From: an uncultured Bacteroidales bacterium
Lineage (GTDB): Bacteria; Bacteroidota; Bacteroidia; Bacteroidales; CAIWKO01
DNA length: 64,000 nt
Direction of reading: 5' to 3'
Assembly (NCBI GenBank): GCA_903913285.1
Contig: CAIWKO010000037.1
Coordinates: 1 to 64,000 of the forward strand
Shown here: one piece after another, positions 45,463 through 52,781 of the stretch
How the letters are laid out: each line of letters starts with the position of its first letter
Position numbering within the stretch: position 1 is the first letter of the stretch
Program-made: the position numbers and the translations under genes
Notes under the pieces: model-generated
The model's input: only the letters and a program-made list of their open reading frames with translations
Told to the model about the DNA's origin: nothing
The model's database searches: none

Positions 45463-45735
45463 GAGGCATTGGAAATGACACGGGAGGCATTGGAAATGAC
45501 ATGGGAGGCATTGGAAACGGTTCGGGAGGCATTGGAAACGGTTCGGGAGGCATTGGAAATGGTTCGGGAGGCATTGGAAATGGTTCGGGAGGCATTGGAA
45601 ATGGTTCGGGAGGCATTGGAAATGATTCGGGAGGCATTGGAAATGGTTCGGGAGGCATTGGAAATGGTTCGGGAGGCATTGGAAATGATTCGGGAGGCAT
45701 TGGAAATGGTTTGGGAGGCAATGGAAATGGAAATA
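45463..45735 (+). repeat. 21-nt tandem array, 13 units, all frames open
   Basis: Thirteen contiguous 21-base units built from the 7-base words GAGGCAT, TGGAAAT and GGTTCGG. Variation is mostly at one or two positions. On the plus strand one frame encodes heptads EALEMVR (open frame 45421-45783, 120 codons, beginning MTIGMASVATETK). A second plus frame reads GGIGNGS and one minus frame reads PMPPEPF. The array ends 250 bases before the gene at 45986. It may be a short coiled-coil-coding gene or non-coding DNA; the unit length forces open frames either way. Confidence 0.85.
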
Positions 45736-45736
45736 G

Positions 45737-45799
45737 GGTATTTGGTATCTGGTAGCAGGTATATGGTCAATGGTATCAGGTAGATGGTATCTGGTAGTC
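45737..45799. repeat. 7-nt-period repeat tract directly after the 21-nt array
   Basis: Nine 7-base words all starting GGT: GGTATTT, GGTATCT, GGTAGCA, GGTATAT, GGTCAAT, GGTATCA, GGTAGAT, GGTATCT, GGTAGTC. Confidence 0.75.
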
Positions 45800-45985
45800 T
45801 GTAAAAAAAGTTAAATAATGTTAAAAATGCGTTTGGAAGTAAAATATTGTTTATAGGCGTGCAATAATTGTTTTTATATATCGTTATTAGATTAAACGTC
45901 AAAATTGAAATGCTTATGATTAAATTTTACTCTGATGTATCGGGAGATATTTCAGTAATTTATGTTTAATTAAAAATAGGAAGTC

Positions 45986-46945
45986 ATGAGACGTACTAGA
46001 AGTAACGAAGTTCAGATGATGAAGGTCGTTAAAGCAGTTTTGGTCACGTTTGCAACTCTGGTTGCAGGCATTCCGGCATTAGCAGCTCTGGCCGCTGCCT
46101 TCGGGGATATACTCGATGGAATTGATGCCGCTACCCTTAAAGCCGAAGCCATTAAGATTGGCATGCGGAAGAAAAAGAAAATGAATAAACTGAATCTCGC
46201 GAGTATTGCCTCGAAAGTGGCCAATGCCATTTTTGCATACGGCAATGACAGCAGTAACCCTGAAATGGCTTATGAAGCCAATTACCCTGAGTACAAGCTG
46301 AAGAAAATGAAAGACATTAAGCTTGTAAATATTTGTAAAGACATACTCCTTATCGGGCAGGCCAATAAGACCGCCCTGTTAGATTACGGAATCAACCCAG
46401 CAGACCTGACAAATCTGGATGCCGCTATCACCGTTTTTGATGCCATCATCCCTGCTTCGCAACAAGAGATTGATGACCATAAAGACCTGATGGAAACTAT
46501 AGACGCGCTGGTTAGAGAAGGACTGAGCCTGATGAAACTGAAGATGGACCGCGTGGTGAAAGTTGCCGCAGATGCCAACCCTGATTTTTCGAGCCATTAT
46601 TTTAAGGCGAGAGCGATAGACGATTTTGTGGGGAAACGCAGAAAAGTAAAGCCTATAACAGGTACCGGAATTTTGTTGGGAACGGTTACGAACAGCGTGG
46701 ACGGCAGTGTGATAGAAGAAGCCACGGTGATGATCGTTGAGCTGAATTTGGTGGTGACCACGGATGAAGATGGAGCGTATTATTTTGAAAGTGTGCCCGT
46801 GGGAAATTACACAGTGCGGGTTACGGCGGCTACCTATCTGGAAAATACGGTTAAGAATGTTGATATAACCAAGGACAGCGAGGTTACACTGGATTTTGCT
46901 CTGGATGCTGATCTGAGTGCACCAGTTGTTCCTTTGGGTAGCTAA
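45986..46945 (+). CDS. Helical protein with C-terminal carboxypeptidase-regulatory-like domain (array-associated family)
   Basis: This 319-residue protein starts with a basic segment and a hydrophobic stretch (AVLVTFATLVAGIPALAALA, residues ~14-34) that does not look like a cleavable signal. Residues ~50-225 are helical, with VFDAIIPASQQEIDDHKDLM and HYFKARAIDDFVGKRRKVKPI. Residues ~228-305 form a carboxypeptidase-regulatory-like beta domain (GTVTNSVDGSVIEEATVMIV, TTDEDGAYYFESVPVGNYTV), ending in LSAPVVPLGS. The plan parallels the protein at 22655-23623. A 21-nt array lies upstream and a 7-nt tract begins inside its stop codon. Function unknown. Confidence 0.65.
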   Translation: MRRTRSNEVQMMKVVKAVLVTFATLVAGIPALAALAAAFGDILDGIDAATLKAEAIKIGMRKKKKMNKLNLASIASKVANAIFAYGNDSSNPEMAYEANYPEYKLKKMKDIKLVNICKDILLIGQANKTALLDYGINPADLTNLDAAITVFDAIIPASQQEIDDHKDLMETIDALVREGLSLMKLKMDRVVKVAADANPDFSSHYFKARAIDDFVGKRRKVKPITGTGILLGTVTNSVDGSVIEEATVMIVELNLVVTTDEDGAYYFESVPVGNYTVRVTAATYLENTVKNVDITKDSEVTLDFALDADLSAPVVPLGS

Positions 46946-46990
46946 TTACCAGTTATTAGTTATTAGTTACGAATTACTAGTTACTAGTTG
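46942..46990. repeat. 7-nt-period repeat tract overlapping a stop codon
   Basis: Seven 7-base words: CTAATTA, CCAGTTA, TTAGTTA, TTAGTTA, CGAATTA, CTAGTTA, CTAGTTG. The first includes the TAA stop of the gene ending at 46945. Confidence 0.7.
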
Positions 46991-46995
46991 CAATA

Positions 46996-47023
46996 AAGCC
47001 CGGATGAGAGTTCGGGCTTTTTT
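46996..47023 (+). terminator. Rho-independent terminator
   Basis: AAGCCCG and CGGGCTT with a GATGAGAGTT loop, followed by a T run. It terminates the gene ending at 46945. Confidence 0.88.
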
Positions 47024-47045
47024 GTTTTGGGGATGAAACAAAACT

Positions 47046-47140
47046 TTTGAAAAGGCAGAGCCTTTAATAATAAAATGGAGAAAAAAATAGATATAGTTGC
47101 AAACTACAAATTAGAAAGTGCGAAGTTGCAAACTTCGCAC
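47046..47140. repeat. Inverted repeats at the left edge of the AT-rich island
   Basis: AAAGGC-AGA-GCCTTT at 47051-47065, preceded by TTTGA, has a related copy at 53992-54015 on the other side of the island. A perfect 10-bp inverted repeat with a GCA loop (arms GTGCGAAGTT and AACTTCGCAC) lies at 47118-47140. It resembles a REP-like palindrome. Confidence 0.6.
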
Positions 47141-47189
47141 AACTGGTAAATTAATGTTTAGTAAAACTTATTATTATTTCAATTCTTTT

Positions 47190-47197
47190 TATCTTTG
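47190..47197 (+). promoter_or_regulatory. -7 promoter element for the HEPN/ATPase pair
   Basis: TATCTTTG matches TAnnTTTG and lies 20 bases before the ATG at 47218. No clean -33 TTTG is seen. Confidence 0.5.
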
Positions 47198-47217
47198 TTT
47201 GATTAATAATAATCGAC

Positions 47218-48066
47218 ATGGGTTATGAATTAAATACTGATGCTTATCGCCTTTTTATTCAAATTGAAGTTGGTATACGTGAATTTTTGATTGATTTAAT
47301 AAAACAAAAGGGTGTTTTTGAGTGGTATACTAATTTTCTTGGTCAATTTCAAAGAGAAGCGATTAATGTTATTATAACCAGAATCCAGAATGCTAAGAAA
47401 AGGAATGTGCGACCATCAATTGAAGATCAGTTTCAATATAAATTAAATAGGGTTATTAAAGATAATTATTTAGGATTGAAATGTGAAGACTTATACCATC
47501 CTTTCTATTATTTAAACTGGCCAGATATGGAGATGGTCTTGAATAAAAAAACAAATACCGATTTAATTGAAAATGTAATTGGTAAAAAAAACAGGGATGT
47601 TGTAAGTAATAATTTAAAATTACTCAATGAATTAAGAAATCATATAGCACATTCTCGTTTTATAACTGAAGAAGAATTTGTAATAATTAAAAGTGCTTTT
47701 GAACAGATATCGGCAGTTATTCCAAATTTCAATAAATATTATAATAATCAAACAAAAGAAGACAAACTTGATGTCTTGCTAAAGAAACTTAGAAATTTTA
47801 TCAATACTATTTGTGCCGAAGACATGATTTCAATACCACAAATTGAAGAATTTGACTATTGTATAAATATGTGCTTAAATTCATTTTGGTTGAATTCTCT
47901 TTATCCCGAAATTATTGAAGATTTAAGTAAATTGAACTCCGAATTGAATAAATATAAATCTTTTCGATCATCAATTGGAGGCATAATGCCAATTATAGAT
48001 TGGAAAAAAAGAAACACAACGTTATTTTGTAACATTTTAAATAAAATAGAAAATGGGGAAATTTGA
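47218..48066 (+). CDS. HEPN-domain protein (Swt1-like type), partner of the overlapping ATPase
   Basis: The 282-residue protein is helical and cytoplasmic. At residues 136-150 LNELRNHIAHSRF carries the HEPN R-x4-H motif (Arg140, His145), preceded by YHPFYYLNWPDMEMVL as in Swt1-type HEPN domains. HEPN proteins are often RNases in toxin-antitoxin, CRISPR or abortive-infection systems; here catalytic competence is inferred from R-x4-H. The last 14 bases overlap the ATPase gene start, so the two are translationally coupled. Base composition is very AT-rich compared with the surrounding core genes, which suggests horizontal acquisition. Confidence 0.75.
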   Translation: MGYELNTDAYRLFIQIEVGIREFLIDLIKQKGVFEWYTNFLGQFQREAINVIITRIQNAKKRNVRPSIEDQFQYKLNRVIKDNYLGLKCEDLYHPFYYLNWPDMEMVLNKKTNTDLIENVIGKKNRDVVSNNLKLLNELRNHIAHSRFITEEEFVIIKSAFEQISAVIPNFNKYYNNQTKEDKLDVLLKKLRNFINTICAEDMISIPQIEEFDYCINMCLNSFWLNSLYPEIIEDLSKLNSELNKYKSFRSSIGGIMPIIDWKKRNTTLFCNILNKIENGEI

Positions 48067-50413
48067 CATTAACCCTTTTGACCGATCTGCTTTAAGGGAT
48101 TATAAATTGCTTGCTGGTCGAAAAAATGAATTTAATTTAATTCGTTTTAAGTTAAGGAATTCTTCTAAGAATAATGGTCGCTTTAATATTATTATTGCAG
48201 GTAACAGAGGAGTTGGCAAAACAAGTTTCCTTAATTTAATTGAGGGCGAATGTCCAACAAACAATATTATATCTGTGCGAATAAACTTAACGGAGGCAAA
48301 TTCTGCAAATGCGAATGAATTCTTTTGGCACGTATTTATTCAGACATTAAATACTCTATTTGAATATAATTTATTTGGTGGCACTGGTGGTGAAATAGAT
48401 AAAGCTGTTCAATCAATACTACATTCTAATGGTATTGAAGATCAGGCAAACTGGGTATTTCGGTCACCTATTCTTCGCCGAAATTATTTATTAAGTTCAT
48501 CATGTCCGTATGAATCTGAACAATTCATTTCAGATATTAAGCAATTTCACAAAGGAATTATTAATTCAGACAATGATAATTTTAATAAAAACACCAAAAT
48601 AGTATATTTGATTGATGAATCACATCACATATATTCAAAAATACAAGTTATTGAACAAATAAGATATATTGTGCAACACCCAGATCTAAAAATAGGTTTT
48701 GTATTTGCAGGAGATAATAGTTTTGAAAATAGTAAATGGGAAAGTGAATTTGGCGGTTCTTGGAGAGATTTTGAAATAATTAATTTAAATTATTTTGACA
48801 ATGTTGAATCCGTAATTGACTATTTCAGGAAATCACTAGATTATATTGGATGGACTGAAAATGAAATTGAGGATACATTGTTCTTTAGATTTAAACGTGC
48901 ATGTACACAAATTTTTCAACTGACTTCAGGTAAGCCTTCGTGGATAAATGCTATTGCCAAAAAGATGTTCGAAAGATGCATGAACGGTGAGTCAAATATT
49001 CTTAGATTTGACAGATTGGCTCAAAATGATGTTAAGAATTTACTTGAATCGACAAATCTGTTGGATTCATCTAAAATTGATTTTATAGATAATTTGAGCA
49101 GAAATTATTATAAGTGGTTAACCATGATATTCGACTGTGAATATACTACGCTTAATCAGGTTTATTTCTTTGGCAAATTTATTTTTATTGATGATAATTT
49201 TTTAGATAAAGAATCTTATGCAGAGTTCTGTCAGACTTTATTGGAAAGAGGAATAATCTATCAAGAGACATCTGAAGACAAACTTTCAGTAGGCTATATG
49301 GCAAATCCTCCATTAACCAATATTTTAGATAAGCAATACATAGCATTTGGTTATAATACTGATACTATTAAGCAATGGTTACAAATAACAACTGATGGTA
49401 AAGTCAAATTCAGATCATTAATACCCGATGTCTATTTTATGTTTTACATAAATGATAGATTAATAACGGAAAATATTAATTGCTCACTATATAGATATGT
49501 TACACCAAGCGCATCCTATTCTAGAATTATTGATACAATAAATAAAATTAACAATGATAGCTTTGACGTTAATGAAATAAATTACGAAGATACGAAAGCA
49601 CTTTATGATCTATTCAAAATGATAATAAATTCAAAAGAGAAAGAGATTTTGTATGGTGAAATGGAATTTTTATCTTCAGGAAAAAAGATTAATTGGAATG
49701 TTTACAATTATGATGAAAAGAACAAGCTAATACCATTTCATGATTCTCCTAAAACAATATGTAAATTTATTGATAATGTTGCGTCTTATAATTCTGAATC
49801 TAATAGCTATGAATTTAAGCTTTCTATAGACAAATTACCTGTTCCTGATATTTCGAAATTCCAAAAATTAATTATTTCTTCTAATGATAAGAAAAAGTAT
49901 GGTGTAATTTTTGAAGACAAATTAAATGATTTGGTAGATCATTATGTAAAAGAATCAAACCTAGATTCATCTCATAGTCTCGCAATGTTCTTCTATGAGC
50001 GATATTATGATGGTTTTGATTTGAATATAAGAATGCTTAATAATTCTTCATATATTTTTATTGTAAAAAATGAATTTGATAAAGCAATTGACCTACTAAA
50101 AGAAGCATATAGAAAATTCCAAATGGATGATCTTGACAAATATGATTTAATGGGTATGGGGCTGATTTTTTATAATTTAGGTATTGCCAACTTTAAGCTT
50201 AACAATATAATAAAATCTAAGGATTACTTTGAATCATTGATTGAATATAGCGCAGATAAGGATAAAGAATTATTCGATGCACAGATCTTATATGTTTTAC
50301 AAAAAGATGCCTCCAATAATATTATATCAATTGAAATTAAAGAAAATGAAAAGGAATATCCTGTTATAAATATTATTGAATTTGCAAAAAGCAACTTGGC
50401 TATTTTAGAATAA
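48053..50413 (+). CDS. P-loop ATPase (STAND/AAA_16-like) with C-terminal TPR-like region
   Basis: A 786-residue cytoplasmic protein. Walker A is IIAGNRGVGKTSFL (~48-60) and Walker B is KIVYLIDESHH (~182-192), followed by a sensor-like IGFVFAGDNSFENS and GSWRDFEIINLNYFD, an Orc1/Cdc6- or STAND-like arrangement. A helical middle, a mixed ~400-600 region and a C-terminal TPR-like segment (LMGMGLIFYNLGIANFKLNN, SKDYFESLIEYS) follow. The TPR-like end is the sort of region that senses a trigger in STAND proteins. Overlap with the HEPN gene suggests the ATPase controls the HEPN effector. Defence against phage is an inference from this architecture. Confidence 0.75.
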   Translation: MGKFDINPFDRSALRDYKLLAGRKNEFNLIRFKLRNSSKNNGRFNIIIAGNRGVGKTSFLNLIEGECPTNNIISVRINLTEANSANANEFFWHVFIQTLNTLFEYNLFGGTGGEIDKAVQSILHSNGIEDQANWVFRSPILRRNYLLSSSCPYESEQFISDIKQFHKGIINSDNDNFNKNTKIVYLIDESHHIYSKIQVIEQIRYIVQHPDLKIGFVFAGDNSFENSKWESEFGGSWRDFEIINLNYFDNVESVIDYFRKSLDYIGWTENEIEDTLFFRFKRACTQIFQLTSGKPSWINAIAKKMFERCMNGESNILRFDRLAQNDVKNLLESTNLLDSSKIDFIDNLSRNYYKWLTMIFDCEYTTLNQVYFFGKFIFIDDNFLDKESYAEFCQTLLERGIIYQETSEDKLSVGYMANPPLTNILDKQYIAFGYNTDTIKQWLQITTDGKVKFRSLIPDVYFMFYINDRLITENINCSLYRYVTPSASYSRIIDTINKINNDSFDVNEINYEDTKALYDLFKMIINSKEKEILYGEMEFLSSGKKINWNVYNYDEKNKLIPFHDSPKTICKFIDNVASYNSESNSYEFKLSIDKLPVPDISKFQKLIISSNDKKKYGVIFEDKLNDLVDHYVKESNLDSSHSLAMFFYERYYDGFDLNIRMLNNSSYIFIVKNEFDKAIDLLKEAYRKFQMDDLDKYDLMGMGLIFYNLGIANFKLNNIIKSKDYFESLIEYSADKDKELFDAQILYVLQKDASNNIISIEIKENEKEYPVINIIEFAKSNLAILE

Positions 50414-50534
50414 AATTCTCTTTTCGAGACCTGTCATGCATCCGCCCAAGTCTAAATTCACAAATTTATCCTTCACGCTATGGGCTTTATTGATATACCA
50501 ACTCAGGCCGGAGCCATAGCCGAACGGAGTACAC
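50414..50534 (-). pseudogene. Gene remnant (about 40 codons) in the island spacer
   Basis: On the minus strand an open stretch reads CTPFGYGSGLSWYINKAHS, then VKDKFVNLDLGGCMTGLEK, ending at a stop next to the ATPase gene end; a TAG lies directly upstream and no start codon is present. It is richer in GC than the flanking island genes and has the Gly/aromatic pattern of an outer-membrane-type protein. I read it as a fragment of a gene disrupted by insertion or deletion. Confidence 0.4.
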
Positions 50535-50543
50535 TAAAATAAA

Positions 50544-51125
50544 TTACTCACCATCACCATGACACTTTTTATATTTTTTGCCACTTCCACACCAACAAGG
50601 ATCATTACGATTTAATTTTTTTTCTACCAGAGGTGAATGATTATTAATAGTTTCTGTAAGAAAATCAGTTTCCTTAAAGGATGGCATTCTAAAAGAAAAA
50701 GTTGATTTTCCTTTAAAATTACTAAATGAAAAATCACCCTGACTTATAATATCCATTCCGATAATCGCATCAAATCTTCCGGCGGTCTCAGGACATCCTG
50801 TGACATTTATATCTTGAATAACTAATCTGTTAGGTAAAAATATATTTACATTAAAAACCGGTTCTAAACTATTCCCGCCTCCATGATGAACCCAAACGAA
50901 ATTTATAGGTATAAGTCCCAACTTTTGGGCCATATCTTTTGTAATAACACTATGAGTAGCACCTGTATCCCATAAAGCCTTTAATTTTAATGGTGGTCCA
51001 TCAATAATTTTCTCAGTACTATTTGTAGGAGTAGTTATTCCAATTAAAGAAATTATTTCTTTTTCAACTTGATTGCTTTTTAATGTAAAAGCGAAGTATG
51101 GAGGATGATTATTATCGGGCATCAT
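50544..51125 (-). CDS. Retropepsin-like aspartic protease with SEC-C zinc motif
   Basis: The 193-residue protein has an aspartic-protease half-site ALWDTGATHSVITKDMAQKL (catalytic Asp53 in DTGA), a second strand region (GRFDAIIGMDIISQGDFSFS), and a C-terminal SEC-C motif NDPCWCGSGKKYKKCH. It should act as a homodimer, like retroviral and bacterial retropepsins. It overlaps the upstream gene by 14 bases. I have seen retropepsin plus DUF5678-type pairs in bacterial genomes; their role is unclear, and toxin-antitoxin or stress functions are possible. Confidence 0.82.
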   Translation of the reverse strand: MMPDNNHPPYFAFTLKSNQVEKEIISLIGITTPTNSTEKIIDGPPLKLKALWDTGATHSVITKDMAQKLGLIPINFVWVHHGGGNSLEPVFNVNIFLPNRLVIQDINVTGCPETAGRFDAIIGMDIISQGDFSFSNFKGKSTFSFRMPSFKETDFLTETINNHSPLVEKKLNRNDPCWCGSGKKYKKCHGDGE

Positions 51126-51360
51126 TAGCGTATATTACTCTAGCATGTGATATTTGAGTATACGCATCAGGACCTGGAGTGCAAAGTTGGATAATAAAAG
51201 TTCCTAATTTTTCTGTTTTTATAGTTTCAAAATAAGCATCATTCTTTGTGTCATAAACTCCAATTACCTTTTCATTCTTTATAACAATAAATTTACCATT
51301 AAACTTTTCAACAAGTTCAGTTTGATGGTCAAGATAATATTTAAACTCTTTTTCTAACAT
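51112..51360 (-). CDS. Small DUF5678-like protein, partner of the retropepsin
   Basis: This 82-residue protein reads EFKYYLDHQTELVEKFNGKF, IVIKNEKVIGVYDTKNDAYFE, then GTFIIQLCTPGPDAYTQ. The L-x-x-x-F/Y-x-GKFIVI-x-N-x-x-VIGVYD pattern fits DUF5678. Its 3' end overlaps the protease gene by 14 bases, which is strong evidence that the two work together. It may be a substrate, adaptor or antitoxin; nothing in the sequence decides this. Confidence 0.65.
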   Translation of the reverse strand: MLEKEFKYYLDHQTELVEKFNGKFIVIKNEKVIGVYDTKNDAYFETIKTEKLGTFIIQLCTPGPDAYTQISHARVIYANDAR

Positions 51361-51445
51361 AAAAAAATTTTAACTCATTTCAAATAACAAATATACGAAA
51401 AAAAAAGCAAAATTACAAATCTTTAATTACTAATATTCTAAAAAT

Positions 51446-51886
51446 TCATTCAGCGGCAACTTTATCAATAATTGATAAATGATATTTTGTTTCAAAAAAT
51501 TCTGCAATTTCAATCATTCGATTTTTTGATTTATTATAATGTTTTTCTGAAGTATGATGTATGACTTCTTCCCTATTATGCATTTTTTCACTAATAAGAT
51601 AACGCGATCTTCTTGAAAGATTATGAAGGCTTTTGTATGAAAGATAAATTTCTTCAGGTAATGCGCAGCCCCCATTATTATTCGGATTAATGGCATTTTC
51701 AACATCGCTATGTCTCCTGTAATGAACATTATCAATATAGGCTAAATGAGCATTAATCAGATGGATTCCAATATAAAAATTTACTGTAACTCTCCAATCA
51801 TAAAAATTATCAGAATTTTTGCAAATAAATTTACAAAATTCATAGTTATGCTTCGCTTGAGCAATATGATCATTAAATGTTGCCAT
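51446..51886 (-). CDS. HEPN-like protein, second gene of a coupled pair
   Basis: A 146-residue helical protein with FYDWRVTVNFYIGIHLINAH, NVHYRRHSDVENAI and LSYKSLHNLSRRSRYLIS, a series I associate with small HEPN-type proteins. It lacks a textbook R-x4-6-H, but YRRHSDV and SRRSRYL give candidate residues. Its start codon shares one base with the stop of the upstream gene (TAATG), so the two are expressed together. Such pairs usually are toxin-antitoxin or abortive-infection modules. The partner here does not carry a recognisable MNT nucleotidyltransferase motif. Confidence 0.6.
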   Translation of the reverse strand: MATFNDHIAQAKHNYEFCKFICKNSDNFYDWRVTVNFYIGIHLINAHLAYIDNVHYRRHSDVENAINPNNNGGCALPEEIYLSYKSLHNLSRRSRYLISEKMHNREEVIHHTSEKHYNKSKNRMIEIAEFFETKYHLSIIDKVAAE

Positions 51887-52404
51887 TATTTATTAAAAGA
51901 AATATAATGAGCTGGAATGGTTATTTTATCCGATTCTTCAACTATTGTAGTACTCAAATTAAATCCATACTTATGAAAGTTGAAATTAGTTTTTGCTTCT
52001 GAAAGCCATAATTTCTTTTCAGTTTCTTCATCATCATCTTTTATAACAGCCCAAACCAAAATTTCATCATTATTAAGATCGAAAGCAATATTTAATGGTT
52101 TACAACTATGATGATTCAATTCTTCAATGTAGGATTTCATTAATCCCTGAACAAAATGTAATTGCGAAGATTCTCTCATTATAGAATTCATTTTATCATG
52201 ATCATTATTAAATGCTGCATCTAATAATTCCGTCTTTCCCGAATTATCAATACCTAATTTAAACATTTCTACATCCTTACGCATAGAATTAACCAATTTT
52301 TCAAACCAAGTTGAAATATCGGTTGTAGATTTAACTTGTGTATCCATAACAGCTAAACGATTAAAGAATTTTTTTGTTTCATTTTGCATAAATTTTTTAT
52401 GCAT
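51886..52404 (-). CDS. Hypothetical partner of the HEPN-like gene, 172 aa
   Basis: Two starts are possible, 52404 or 52389 (MQNETKKFFNRLAV). The N-terminal half is helical (STWFEKLVNSMRKDVEMFKLG). The C-terminal half looks alpha/beta: PLNIAFDLNNDEILVWAVIK, KKLWLSEAKTNFNFHKYGF and SDKITIPAHYISF. No GS-x10-D-x-D nucleotidyltransferase motif is visible. Position and one-base overlap with the HEPN-like gene suggest it is the neutralising or sensing partner. I cannot assign a family. Confidence 0.55.
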   Translation of the reverse strand: MHKKFMQNETKKFFNRLAVMDTQVKSTTDISTWFEKLVNSMRKDVEMFKLGIDNSGKTELLDAAFNNDHDKMNSIMRESSQLHFVQGLMKSYIEELNHHSCKPLNIAFDLNNDEILVWAVIKDDDEETEKKLWLSEAKTNFNFHKYGFNLSTTIVEESDKITIPAHYISFNK

Positions 52405-52781
52405 TTAAAATAAAAAAAATATTATCCACCCCTCATACACAGAATTGTGCACCTTTTAAGGCACAAATATAGTATAACTGATCTGTTATAACATTAATTT
52501 CCCATAAAAAAACGTGAAATTTAGAGCCATTATAAATAACATTTCTACCAAAATATAAATTTTAATGCTCTACAGTACTAGATAAACGAAGACTTCAATT
52601 TTCTATTTTGCAGAAACAAATTAAAAAGAAATGCAGATGTCACGGTGCTCAGCAAACACAAAAACAAATTACTGAAAAGTTCTTCCGTCAACTGATAGAT
52701 ATAGCCATTCCTGAAACCGATTCACCTCTATAAGTTTAATTTTTAATTCAATATAAACACACCAAATCATATTTATTTTTA
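52405..52781. other. AT-rich spacer with a possible gene fragment
   Basis: No complete gene. A short plus-strand open stretch at 52608-52733 (42 codons with stop, reading LQKQIKKKCRCHGAQQT and then EKFFRQLIDIAIPETDSPL) has a protein-like composition but no start codon and no identifiable family; it may be a relic. A TTGTGC/GCACAA inverted repeat lies at about 52443-52465. Confidence 0.35.

Noticed and set aside
45463-45735. CRISPR array
   Set aside because: Units are contiguous with no unique spacers, and no cas gene is in the window.
45421-45783. 120-codon open frame encoding EALEMVR heptads as a normal gene
   Set aside because: All frames across the array are open because the unit is 21 bases and stop-free, so openness is not evidence of coding. 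Reported as a repeat with coding status undecided.
50544-51125. Retroelement or retrovirus-like origin for the retropepsin gene
   Set aside because: No reverse transcriptase, integrase or repeats are nearby; a SEC-C tail and small partner fit a bacterial housekeeping or accessory retropepsin.
52608-52733. Possible transposase or gene relic in the 52.4-52.8 kb spacer
   Set aside because: Only ~41 codons, no start and no family match by eye; kept as a low-confidence note, not a gene call.
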